Part shown: one piece after another, positions 17,966-25,390 of the stretch
Layout of the letters: every line of letters begins with the position of its first letter
Numbering within the stretch: the stretch's first letter is position 1
Source: Nitrosomonas sp. sh817
GTDB lineage: Bacteria > Pseudomonadota > Gammaproteobacteria > Burkholderiales > Nitrosomonadaceae
DNA: 64,000 bases
NCBI RefSeq assembly: GCF_030908545.1
Contig: NZ_CP133083.1
Span: forward strand, 1,967,691-2,031,690
Direction of reading: 5' to 3'
The notes under the pieces: model-generated
The model's database searches: none
Seen by the model: the letters and a program-made list of their open reading frames with translations, nothing else
What the model was told of the DNA's origin: nothing
Program-made: the position numbers and the translations under genes

Positions 17966-19098
17966 GCATTATCGCGAACGGCGAGGATAGTACTCATCAG
18001 TTTAAGGCGAATATAAATAATGCTAATGCTATTGCATCAGAAATGACCGCCTTTAGTAATTCAAGGGGTGGTCAGATACTTATAGGAGTCCATGATGACG
18101 GGGCTATTGCTGGTTTAACCAATAATGACATCGCTGAGATTAACAAACTCATTGCAAACGCGGCAACCAATAATATAAAGCCATCAATTAATCCAATTAC
18201 TCAAAACGTTGTTTTGCCTAATGGAATGGTGCTTGTGTTGACGATTGAACCCGGATTAAATAAACCTTATATGGATACTCAGGGCTTCATCTGGATAAAA
18301 AATGGTTCAGACAAACGTCGAGAAACAGCTCGTGAAGAGTTACAACGCATGTTCCAGGAGGCCGCACTGGTTCACGCCGATGAAATGCCCGTCCCCGGTA
18401 CTTCTGTCGCGGATGTCGATAGAGAATTTTTTGAGTCATTTTTTGAAGAAGTTGTTGGTGAGACTTTAGCGGAACAGGATGTCCCATTAGCTCAGCTGAT
18501 GGAAAATATGAATTTAATGAAAGCGGGTGAGCTGAATCGATGTGGTGCGCTGTTATTTGCTTTAAGACCGCAGCTTCGTTTACCTGTGTTTATTGTTAAA
18601 GCAGTGGCATTTCCTGGACAGGATATTACCGATACAGCTTATATTGATAGCCAAGATATTAATGGCAAGCTATCTGATGTTTTTCAAAAAACATTAAGTT
18701 TTGTGCTGGGAAATATTCATTATCAACAAAATGAACAAGGGGTAAATTCCTTAGGCGAACCTGAAATACCAAGAATTGTCCTAGAGGAGCTAATAGCAAA
18801 TGCCCTTATCCATAGAGATTATTTTGTTTCAGCGCCCGTTAAAGTATTGGTGTTTTCTGATCGAGTGGAAATTATTAGTCCAGGCCACTTGCCAAATAAC
18901 TTGACTATTGAAAACATCAAGCTAGGCAATTCCAATGTAAGAAACCCTATTCTAGCCTCTTTTGCACCGCGCGTTTTGCCCTACCGGGGGCTTGGAAGCG
19001 GTATTTTACGTGCCATTAAGGCTTATTCGGATATTGAATTCATTGATGATCGTGAAGGTAATGTTTTCAAGGCTGTGATACGGCGCAAAGTGATCTAA
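17944..19098 (+). CDS. AlbA_2 (Schlafen-like) domain ATP-binding protein
   Basis: A 384-aa protein of the COG2865 type. The N-terminal AlbA_2/Schlafen-like domain carries HQFKANINNANAIASEMTAF, SNSRGGQILIGVHDDG (residues about 19-55) and FIWIKNGSDKRRETAREEL. The C-terminal half is a GHKL-like ATP-binding module: RIVLEELIANALIHRDY (about 277), FSDRVEIISPGHLP and RGLGSGI. It overlaps the TrlF-like gene by 22 bases, so the two are translationally coupled and probably act together. The pair is known from type I restriction loci, where a role in defence or regulation has been proposed. No further gene follows; a hairpin terminator lies at 19480. Confidence 0.8.
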   Translation: METQELLSIIANGEDSTHQFKANINNANAIASEMTAFSNSRGGQILIGVHDDGAIAGLTNNDIAEINKLIANAATNNIKPSINPITQNVVLPNGMVLVLTIEPGLNKPYMDTQGFIWIKNGSDKRRETAREELQRMFQEAALVHADEMPVPGTSVADVDREFFESFFEEVVGETLAEQDVPLAQLMENMNLMKAGELNRCGALLFALRPQLRLPVFIVKAVAFPGQDITDTAYIDSQDINGKLSDVFQKTLSFVLGNIHYQQNEQGVNSLGEPEIPRIVLEELIANALIHRDYFVSAPVKVLVFSDRVEIISPGHLPNNLTIENIKLGNSNVRNPILASFAPRVLPYRGLGSGILRAIKAYSDIEFIDDREGNVFKAVIRRKVI

Positions 19099-19626
19099 AG
19101 AGAGTAATACAAATAATGTGTGGTCATTGATCTTCGAAAAAATTGGAGTGATATACCTATATATTCTCCCCACCTCGCCATTAACTCATGTCTCTTTTCA
19201 AATAAATCACTTCTCCGGTAAGCAGCTCAATATATTTATAATCACGACCTCTTTTCATTCATTATTAGCCTGCAAAGAATCTAGTGGTAGAGTTTATGCG
19301 TACTATAGTTCGATTGATTATGATTTTTTAACTTATGAATCGACAAAGTACCACTTCATTGCAAGGGGCAACTTTGGGGGCAACCAATAAACTATAAATT
19401 TAAAATAACATAATATACATGACTCTATGTTAGTTATTTGATTGTCGCCGTCCCACCAATAATACCCCCAGTAACATCCAACGCCGTCCTAGAGACGGCG
19501 TTTTAATTCCGTGAAGAAAAACTCCGGGGTAACGACGATCCGCTATTTCCGGCGACCCGTGTTGCACCGGGTTCATCCATGCAATTTGCGGCTGATGGGC
19601 TTGATCGCGAGCATTGAAGCAATGCC
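19099..19626. other. Non-coding stretch with att-like and terminator sequences
   Basis: No convincing gene; one open frame at 19118-19390 has poor codon quality and no recognisable product. The stretch holds a short direct repeat of GGGGCAAC (near 19365 and 19376), the hairpin at 19480-19506, and a segment (19456-19491) resembling 201-235 at the other end of the island. Confidence 0.45.
19480..19506 (+). terminator. Intrinsic terminator
   Basis: A perfect 9-bp stem (AACGCCGTC / GACGGCGTT) with a 5-base loop is followed by TTTTAATT. It could end transcripts of the TrlF/AlbA_2 operon, or have belonged to the integrase gene whose remnant follows. Confidence 0.7.
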
Positions 19627-19944
19627 TCACCGATACGAACGATATTTCGCAAAGCTTTTAACAATGCTGGCCCGCCCTATTTCAACCCGCACAGCTTTAG
19701 AAATACGCTCGTCCGGCTAGGTGAGGAAATCTGCAAAACTCCTGAACAATTCAAAGCTTGGAGCCAGAATCCTGGGCATAAAAAAGTATTAACGACATTT
19801 TTGAGCTATGGCGGGGTTGCTTGCCAGCGGCAGGGGGAAATTATCAGGGATTTGGCGAAGCCGCAGCAAGCCACGCAGCTTGATATTGATGAATTGGCAA
19901 CATTACTTGTAAGAGATGTCAAGGATCGCTTATCCTGCACTTGA
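19627..19944 (+). pseudogene. Tyrosine integrase C-terminal remnant
   Basis: An open frame without a start codon encodes SPIRTIFRKAFNNAGPPYFN, then PHSFRNTLVRLGEEI and NPGHKKVLTTFLSYGGVACQ. This is the catalytic end of a phage-type tyrosine recombinase: the H-x-x-R motif (HSFR), the second His (GHKK) and the nucleophile Tyr in TFLSYG are all present. The rest of the gene upstream is missing or unreadable. It is therefore a truncated integrase that presumably came with the island. Confidence 0.75.
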
Positions 19945-20334
19945 ATGATAGTCACCTATACGTTACCATTGGCAATGAAAATTAAGGCTGAAGAATATAT
20001 TTGCTTGGATGGTTCAACTCCCCACAAAGCATGGTTTGACAGCCTTGATCTGCAAGCTGCCGCCAAAATTGTTACAGCTAAGTTGCGTTTGGAGCTTGGA
20101 AATACATCCAACGTGAAATGATTCGACGGCATCGGTGAATATGTCATCAACTGGGGGCCTGGCTACCGTATTTACCTTGCCAAGGATGGCGACACACTTA
20201 TCATTTTATTTGGTGGCGGCACTAAGCGCGGGCAACAGAAAGATATTGATAGAGCAAAGGCTTTACTCCAGGAATACAAGATGCGAAAAAAAGCCAAGCC
20301 TGCTGCCAGTAAAACTAAAAAATCGAAGAGGTAA
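19945..20334 (+). pseudogene. HigB/RelE-type toxin with in-frame stop
   Basis: Read through one stop, the frame encodes a RelE/HigB-family 'addiction module killer' protein: HKAWFDSLDLQAAAKIVTAK, then FDGIGEYVINWGPGYRIYLA and ILFGGGTKRGQQKDIDRAK, ending in a lysine-rich tail. A TGA at 20119-20121 falls just before FDGIGE, where the family normally has Trp (TGG), so a single G-to-A change would explain it. The start may be ATG 19945 or 19975. The antitoxin gene follows after 6 bases. The toxin is probably inactive unless the stop is read through. Confidence 0.78.
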
Positions 20335-20340
20335 AATTAC

Positions 20341-20664
20341 ATGGCACTAACCCGGAATTTCAAGCAGACAGTTATTGAGCGCATCGAGCGCGATCCTGAA
20401 TTTGCAAAAGCGCTTCTTGATGAAGCGGCAACCTTGTTCTTAAGTGGCGAACCGGAAGCAGCACGCCTTATCCTTCGCGATCTCGTCAATGCCACCGTGG
20501 GATTTGAGCATCTAGCCATGCTGACTGATAAGCCCAGCAAAAGCTTGCATCGCATGTTATCGCCCAAAGGCAATCCCAGCATGGATAACCTCGCCGCTAT
20601 TTTTGATGCGATTCGTACACGTTTGAACGTTGGAATTGAAGTTCATACGGTTGAATTGGCATAG
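20341..20664 (+). CDS. HigA-like antitoxin of the broken toxin
   Basis: A 107-aa protein with the fold of addiction-module antitoxins: a leader FKQTVIERIERDPEFAKALL, then a helix-turn-helix region with TDKPSKSLHRMLSPKGNPSM and DNLAAIFDAIRTRL. It lies 6 bases after the toxin pseudogene, in the toxin-first order typical of higBA. The reading frame is intact. With the toxin inactivated, the antitoxin may persist as a repressor or as an anti-addiction gene. Confidence 0.78.
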   Translation: MALTRNFKQTVIERIERDPEFAKALLDEAATLFLSGEPEAARLILRDLVNATVGFEHLAMLTDKPSKSLHRMLSPKGNPSMDNLAAIFDAIRTRLNVGIEVHTVELA

Positions 20665-20856
20665 ATAGTCCAAAGCCATAATATTTATTGGTATTTTGCA
20701 ACAAAAGATGGCGAAGGAGGAGACGGAGCGAGTAAGCACGAAAGCCTACATATAATGATTTATAGTTGTGAATGAAAGAGTCTAGTTCCAGTACTTCATG
20801 GCTCACCAGTGCGGATAAATCTGGTAACTGATTTATTAAGATTTCAGTTTGATATC

Positions 20857-20914
20857 TCATGCCACAAATCAGCCGCGCCGCTTTTTGACGTCGACTTGAT
20901 TTGGTTGGTTAGAC
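20857..20914 (-). repeat. attC-like site after the first cassette gene, right box degenerate
   Basis: On the minus strand GTCTAAC (20914-20908) matches the R'' box and includes the stop codon of the preceding gene. Inner arms CAAATCA and TGATTTG are perfect complements, with one extra base on one side (AAGTCG versus CGGCT), as in attC hairpins. The far GTTRRRY box is not intact; sequence diverges after the G (TGTGG then CATGAG), as if the array was joined to other DNA there. Confidence 0.5.
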
Positions 20915-21338
20915 CGCATTATTCAATTGCTCATCACAAACTTTGATGAACTTTTTGTATTTTTCAGAGAGTTCCTTTTTACTTTCTATTACATGAGTTG
21001 AATGCTCCCTTTCGTCATGAGCTACAATTTTGCACCAATGAATTGCGTCTCGTGCTGCATTAACAACTTCTGGGTATTTGTTGTATTTACCAATTAAATG
21101 ATCATCTTCAGTCATTATTTCATTATACTTATCTGCCTTCATTTCATGGGCCTTCCAATTTGCGGATAATTCATAATAACGTCCAACTTCATCTTTCAGG
21201 TCTTCAATTTCTTGAAGCATGCGTTCTCGACGGATTTTCTTGAAATCGCGCTTCTCTTTGGAGATTGATATCAGATGGTCAATGGTCTTGGTAAAACCAT
21301 AAGTAAAAAGCGCTACCACTATTGATCCGGCCAGATGA
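20909..21338 (-). pseudogene. 3' part of a cassette-borne membrane protein gene, split by IS630
   Basis: About 136 residues remain after the IS junction. The frame begins in LHLAGSIVVALFTYGFTKTI, which looks like a transmembrane helix, and continues as a basic, coiled-coil-like cytoplasmic region (SISKEKRDFKKIRRERML, EIEDLKDEVGRYYELSANWK) with no known domain. On the other side of the IS630, at 22462-22425, an ATG with an AAGGAG site encodes MEWWQTLLTRHNN, a plausible N-terminus. The gene ends inside an attC-like site, as cassette genes often do. It would be a small bitopic membrane protein of unknown function. Confidence 0.55.
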
Positions 21339-22424
21339 AGTTTGAAGTTTCAAGCGGCATATTTGACCCTCGGATCTTGAAAGAAGCTTTTGACCCGTTC
21401 GGGTGATTGTTCAAGTTTAACCATGTGTTCGGTGGCAGCGAGTTTGAGTTTGGCCTTGGTGCGCACCGGCACTTTCGTCCCGATGGCATGCTTGAGGTCG
21501 GCATTGAGGCGTTCCTCCGGATTCAGTTCCGGGCTATAGCTGGGCAGGTAGAACAGCTCGATTTTGTCTTGTCGTTCAGCGACCCATGCCTTGACCTGTT
21601 TGCTGTGATGAACCCGCAGATTGTCGAGAATCAAGAATACCTTCTTCCCGGCATCCTTGATCAGCGCTTCGAGGAATTCGATCAGCCTGTCGGCGTTGAA
21701 GGCCTCGTCGATAATCATCCAGCGTGTTTTGCCCTGATTCGTCACTGCGGCAATCATCGATAGCTTCTGTCGCGTACCACCAGCCGCGTAGGTGACTGGC
21801 GTCTTGCCTGCCGGAGCATAGCAACGACCGCGCACATCGGTATTGACCAAGGCGGTTTCATCGCCCCAGTGAATCTCGCCGCCTTCCGCCTTGGCGCGCT
21901 TCTCAATTTCCGGGTATTGCTCGTTGAGCCAGGCTTGTACGGCTTCAGGCCGCTGCTCATAGGCCTTCTTGATCGGCTTCTGGGGAGTGAAACCCCAACG
22001 TGACAGATAGTTGCCTACGCCGCGCACCGACAGCTTGATGCTGTACTCCCGCTCTATCAGTTGCATGACCGCCGCCCGATTCCACAGCGCAAATTCCATC
22101 TTCAGTTGCTCCGGACGCTTGTCACAAATGATCTTGCGGATGGCTTGTTCCTGCTCCTCTGTCAGTGACCGCCCTTGACCAGTACGCTTGCCTCGCATCC
22201 CTGGCTTCAGGGCGGAAAATCCGCCTTCTTCATACCGATCTATCGCAAACCGAACTGTCGGATACGAAAGCCCACTGAGCTCAACAATTTGCATCACGCC
22301 GTAGCCCTTGCGATGCAACCGCACCACTTGCTTGCGCCGTTCATGCAGTTGCTCCAGCGTCGAATATCTTGCGTCGTCTTTTTCCATTTCAACAAGATGG
22401 GGGGCGATTCATAAATTTCAAGTA
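21339..22424 (-). mobile_element. IS630-family insertion sequence
   Basis: An element of about 1.09 kb around an intact IS630 transposase gene. Imperfect terminal repeats can be seen: reading inward, CTTGAAATTTATGAATCGCC at the right end and TTTGAAGTTTCAAGCGGC at the left. The right end abuts TA (22423-22424), the usual IS630 target; the left flank lacks a clear TA copy, so the exact left boundary is uncertain by a few bases. It sits inside a gene cassette. Confidence 0.75.
21350..22387 (-). CDS. IS630-family transposase
   Basis: A 345-aa transposase. The N-terminal helix-turn-helix region (VMQIVELSGLSYPTVRFAID) and the winged part (ALKPGMRGKRTGQGRSLTEE) are followed by the DDE domain: GEIHWGDETALV (first Asp), FLILDNLRVHHSK (second Asp) and LPSYSPELNPEERLNADLK (catalytic Glu). 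It cuts and pastes into TA sites. The frame is intact and all catalytic residues are present, so it may be active. It interrupts a cassette gene. Confidence 0.93.
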   Translation of the reverse strand: MEKDDARYSTLEQLHERRKQVVRLHRKGYGVMQIVELSGLSYPTVRFAIDRYEEGGFSALKPGMRGKRTGQGRSLTEEQEQAIRKIICDKRPEQLKMEFALWNRAAVMQLIEREYSIKLSVRGVGNYLSRWGFTPQKPIKKAYEQRPEAVQAWLNEQYPEIEKRAKAEGGEIHWGDETALVNTDVRGRCYAPAGKTPVTYAAGGTRQKLSMIAAVTNQGKTRWMIIDEAFNADRLIEFLEALIKDAGKKVFLILDNLRVHHSKQVKAWVAERQDKIELFYLPSYSPELNPEERLNADLKHAIGTKVPVRTKAKLKLAATEHMVKLEQSPERVKSFFQDPRVKYAA

Positions 22425-22476
22425 TTATTGTGCCGAGTCAATAATGTTTGCCACCACTCCATTTTTTCTCCTTGCA

Positions 22477-22536
22477 ATCTAACGTTTGAGGTAAGAGGCG
22501 CTTGGTAGCGCGCCCTGCTTGACCGATGGGTTAGCA
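22477..22536 (-). repeat. attC site of an integron gene cassette
   Basis: This 60-bp site lies 4 bases after the stop of the small gene at 22541-22831. On the minus strand it starts with GCTAACC, carries inner L boxes around GGTCAAGCAGGGCGCG and GCGCCTCTTACC, and ends in AAACGTTAGAT, where GTTAGAT fits the GTTRRRY crossover box. The layout, size and TCAAAcGTTAGAT ending match classical attC (59-be) sites. The next gene starts 15 bases beyond it. Confidence 0.72.
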
Positions 22537-22540
22537 CCCT

Positions 22541-22831
22541 CTATTCATTAAAAAATTTAATTGCTTTGAGAATATTATCAACTTGTTCTGGTTGGCTATT
22601 TGAAACAGCTTGATGTAACAACCCAGAGAGAATTGCATTTCTGGTAGCAGATGGGATTACGCAAGGACTTAAGACTCCTCGAGATTGTGGGTAGTCATCA
22701 TTCCAATGAATCCCGAGAGCCTTTTCTCCTCCATTTTCTTGGTTTTTATGATCGTACCAACCAATAATCAATGCCAATCCGTCATCTTCATATATTTTTT
22801 CCCAATTTTTCCAATAAGAAATCATTTGCAT
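22541..22831 (-). CDS. Gene-cassette protein of unknown function
   Basis: A 96-aa soluble protein with no domain I recognise. It is Trp-rich near the N-terminus (MISYWKNWEKIYEDDGLAL, IIGWYDHKNQENGG) and has a small C-terminal helical part (RNAILSGLLHQAVSNSQ). The ATG follows AAGGAA at good spacing. It begins 29 bases after one attC-like site (22860) and ends 4 bases before another (22536), so the unit is a promoterless integron cassette. No integron integrase or promoter is in the window. Confidence 0.6.
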   Translation of the reverse strand: MQMISYWKNWEKIYEDDGLALIIGWYDHKNQENGGEKALGIHWNDDYPQSRGVLSPCVIPSATRNAILSGLLHQAVSNSQPEQVDNILKAIKFFNE

Positions 22832-22859
22832 CGAATTATTCCTTCATAGTTTTGGTGTG

Positions 22860-22920
22860 GACTAACATAGAGGTCATCAGCGCTGCGCGGCTTTATTGCG
22901 CAGCGTCCAGTAAAATGTTT
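22860..22920 (-). repeat. Possible third attC-like site
   Basis: On the minus strand the site ends in GTTAGTC (22866-22860), near the GTTRRRY box. It contains a strong stem CGCTGCGC / GCGCAGCG around an AATAAAGCC loop. The far R'' box is not clear, so the call rests on the stem, the GTTAG end and its position 29 bases before a cassette gene. Confidence 0.38.
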
Positions 22921-23004
22921 CATAATCTGGAACGGAATGTCATGTGGCTCAGTGAAGCCTTCCCAATCCCTTATTACTTAATCAACTTAAGAAAAAATAA
23001 CTCT

Positions 23005-24199
23005 GGAAACACTGATCTATTCGATCAAATAGATAGACCTGCAAAGGTTAGATAAAATACCTTGCTATTGATAAACATGGAATAGAGCGATGCAATCAAG
23101 CTTTTCTGAGCTGGAATATGCGGCAAAGAAGAAACAAACCCGGCGTGATCGTTTTCTGGTTGAGATTGAAGCTGCAACACCGTGGACATCCCTGCTGAAT
23201 GTTATAGCTCCGTATTATCCGGTTAGCGGTAGGCGAGGTCATCCACCGATTGGTTTGGAACGGATGCTGAGGATGTATATTGTGCAACAGTGCTTTGGTT
23301 TTTCGGATGAAGGCGCGGAAGATGCTGTATACGACAGTCAAGCAATCCGCTGCTTTGTTGGTATTGATCTGAATCGGGAAGCAGTACCGGATGCGACGAC
23401 TCTGCTGAGATTTCGCCATTTGCTGGAAGCGCATCATCTGACGGAATCCATTTTTGATGCAATCAATGCACATTTGGCTGAACGCGGACTATTTCTTCGC
23501 GAAGGTACGATTGTTGATGCTACGCTGATCTCAGCGCCTCCTTCGACCAAGAATAGAGAAGGAAAACGCGATAGCGAAATGCATCAAACCAGGAAAGGCA
23601 AGCAGTGGCACTTCGGCATGAAGGTACACATCGGTGTCGATGCGCAATCAGGGCTTGTTCATACCCTGATCGGAACGGCAGCCAATGTCCACGATGTTAC
23701 TCAGGCACAGGCGCTGCTGCATGGTGATGAAACCGATGTATTTGGTGATGCGGGCTATCTGGGCGTTGAGAAACGAGAAGAGAATCTTGAATTGCCCGTA
23801 ACCTGGCATATCGCGATGCGCCCTTCCAAGCGCAAGGCATTGCCCAAAACAACAGCAGGCGAACTGATGGAGAAGCTTGAACATGCAAAAGCCAGCATTC
23901 GTGCCAAAGTTGAGCATCCCTTTCATGTCGTAAAGAATCTGTTCATGCATCGCAAAACTCGCTACAAAGGAATGGCCAAAAATAATGCTCAGATGTTTTC
24001 ACTGTTTGGGCTTGCCAACTTGCTGCTGGCTCGCCGGTGGTTATGTAGCTCTGACAGCCAGATTGCGTCTTAAAGACAAGAAATGAGCGGAATAAGGCAA
24101 GAAATAACGCAATTCAACCCAGAATATGGCAAATTTTAACCCAATATCCCAGAACTGCTCGCTTTGCCCTTGGGGTGTGGCGAATTAATCAGCGTTTCC
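23005..24199 (+). mobile_element. IS5-family element, copy 1 (1,195 bp)
   Basis: The ends are GGAAACACTGATCTATTCG (left) and, read inward, GGAAACGCTGATTAATTCG (right): imperfect 19-bp repeats with 15 matches. The element is flanked on both sides by CTCT (23001-23004 and 24200-24203), a 4-bp target duplication. It encodes one intact transposase and is apparently identical to the inverted copy at 29560-30754. Confidence 0.9.
23090..24073 (+). CDS. IS5-family transposase (copy 1)
   Basis: A 327-aa DDE transposase of the IS5 family. The N-terminal region has TRRDRFLVEIEAATPWTSLL and YYPVSGRRGHPPIGLERML. The catalytic Asp lies in GTIVDATLISAPPSTKNREG, the second in DVFGDAGYLGVEKREE, and the C-terminal HPFHVVKNLFMHRKTRYKGM holds the region following the catalytic Glu (KVEHPF). 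The protein is identical in sequence to the copy at 29686-30669, so at least one transposition was recent. Confidence 0.95.
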   Translation: MQSSFSELEYAAKKKQTRRDRFLVEIEAATPWTSLLNVIAPYYPVSGRRGHPPIGLERMLRMYIVQQCFGFSDEGAEDAVYDSQAIRCFVGIDLNREAVPDATTLLRFRHLLEAHHLTESIFDAINAHLAERGLFLREGTIVDATLISAPPSTKNREGKRDSEMHQTRKGKQWHFGMKVHIGVDAQSGLVHTLIGTAANVHDVTQAQALLHGDETDVFGDAGYLGVEKREENLELPVTWHIAMRPSKRKALPKTTAGELMEKLEHAKASIRAKVEHPFHVVKNLFMHRKTRYKGMAKNNAQMFSLFGLANLLLARRWLCSSDSQIAS

Positions 24200-24232
24200 C
24201 TCTAATTATTAGATATAGCATCATTTTGTTTT

Positions 24233-24255
24233 CCCCCGTTCAAGTAACACGGGGG
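24233..24255. terminator. GC-rich hairpin next to IS5 copy 1
   Basis: A 7-bp stem (CCCCCGT / ACGGGGG, allowing one offset base) with a loop of about 9 bases, preceded by TTTTGTTTT. It resembles a terminator for leftward transcription and lies between the IS5 copy and the toxin-antitoxin genes. Confidence 0.4.
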
Positions 24256-24332
24256 ATTACAAATACATTGATGATAAAATAAACCTTAGTGTATCATGAA
24301 AACTTTTGAAATATCAGGATGCGGTGAGAATT

Positions 24333-24563
24333 ATGTGCCCTATTACTTATGAAAACCTCGCTTCTCAAACAGCCTCCGAAGTACTCAATGCACTTCAAAA
24401 AATCGCTGAATCCGAAGGACGATCCATGCAAGCTGTATTTGATGAAGCGCTCCGAGAATACATTGAGCGCAAAGAAAAAGGAGTGTCTCGCTATCAAACC
24501 CTGGATGCTTTCTCTCAAAGTTTAAAGGAATTTGATCAACTTTACCGTGAGTTAGCCAAGTAG
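24333..24563 (+). CDS. Antitoxin of the Doc pair
   Basis: A 76-aa protein. The first 25 residues (MCPITYENLASQTASEVLNA) and the following helix (LQKIAESEGRSMQAVFDEAL) look like a ribbon-helix-helix-type DNA-binding antitoxin, and the C-terminal DAFSQSLKEFDQLYRELAK is the likely toxin-binding helix. I prefer ATG 24333, with GGTGAG upstream, over a TTG at 24306. It ends two bases before the Doc toxin starts. In such pairs the antitoxin blocks the toxin active site and represses its own promoter. Confidence 0.7.
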   Translation: MCPITYENLASQTASEVLNALQKIAESEGRSMQAVFDEALREYIERKEKGVSRYQTLDAFSQSLKEFDQLYRELAK

Positions 24564-24565
24564 CA

Positions 24566-24943
24566 GTGAGGGATCATTTAACTGTCACCGATGTACTGGC
24601 AATCCATTCGATATTAATTAAACGTTACGGCGGTTCACACGGTATCCGCGATCATCACGCGCTTGAGTCTGCTCTGTTTCGTCTTCAGTCAGGCTACTAT
24701 ACTGACATAATTGCAGAAGCTGCCGCACTCATGGAAAGTTTAGCAATTAATCATCCATTCATTGACGGCAACAAACGGGTCGCTTTCGCGGCAACAGATA
24801 TTTTTCTTCGCATTAACGGTTATCGAATCAATTCAAAACCAATGGTTATTTATGCTGACATGATGCAAATGTTTGACACGGGCACATTTAATCAAATTCA
24901 CCTTGAGCAATGGTTAAGAAAAATAGTCATCAAGGTTTCTTAA
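24566..24943 (+). CDS. doc: Death-on-curing (Doc) family toxin
   Basis: A 125-aa Fic/Doc-type protein. The active-site loop is HPFIDGNKRVAFAATDIFL (about residues 68-86), matching the H-x-F-x-(D/N)-G-N-K-R consensus of Doc kinases. The N-terminal LTVTDVLAIHSILIKRYGGS and GIRDHHALESALFRLQ are also typical. Doc phosphorylates elongation factor Tu and arrests translation. It starts with GTG, two bases after the antitoxin stop. All catalytic residues seem intact, so the pair is probably functional and may stabilise this mobile-rich region. Confidence 0.9.
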   Translation: MRDHLTVTDVLAIHSILIKRYGGSHGIRDHHALESALFRLQSGYYTDIIAEAAALMESLAINHPFIDGNKRVAFAATDIFLRINGYRINSKPMVIYADMMQMFDTGTFNQIHLEQWLRKIVIKVS

Positions 24944-25164
24944 AAAAAAACGGTTTTTTTCACGGAAGCTTTCCTTACCGCTTAAATTAAATGTGTTTGA
25001 ACTGTTTTTTCAGGATTTTATAAATTCATCGACATTGCATCCGGAAGTGGTCTCGCAAATTCAGGCAATCCGTTAAGTGATAATCTTGCTCAACTCAAAC
25101 CGTGTAATTGACGGTCAACAAAGAAGCAAGCGCATGAGAAGAACGAGAAAGAATCCCGCAGCGG
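24944..25164. other. Short non-coding stretch
   Basis: I see no gene here. A run of nine As followed by CGGTTTTTTT lies just after the Doc gene and may end its transcript. The rest is degenerate sequence leading into an IS3-family remnant. Confidence 0.4.
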
Positions 25165-25314
25165 GGTTTAGATGGATTGGAGGAATACTTCAGGCTCTGC
25201 AACCCCAATAGACCTCACGCCGCGCTTGACGGCAAAACGCCAAATGAGTTCTACTTCGATAACCTGCCTGCAATGCAAAAACCGCATAGGCATTCACGCA
25301 GGATTTCCGCTTAA
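25165..25314 (+). pseudogene. IS3-family transposase C-terminal remnant
   Basis: Fifty residues are readable without a start codon: GLDGLEEYFRLCNPNRPHAA, then LDGKTPNEFYFDNLPAMQKP, ending at TAA 25312. This is the C-terminal end of an IS3-type OrfB integrase (RPHAALDGKTPNE is characteristic). All upstream parts, including the DDE residues, are missing. Confidence 0.75.
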
Positions 25315-25390
25315 GAAATACCAAGCAAAGCTGCTTGATCCGCTGTGTACGCTGATCGATAACGTCCGATAAAACTTCCAGGAGCAACCG

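Noticed and set aside
19118..19390. Possible 90-aa protein after the AlbA_2 gene
   Set aside because: Poor codon pattern, no recognisable sequence and no good ribosome site; it lies in an att-like, non-coding region.
20597..20860. Possible 87-aa minus-strand gene following the last attC-like site
   Set aside because: It starts right at the broken attC end but runs antisense into the intact antitoxin gene and shows no recognisable protein; more likely non-coding debris.
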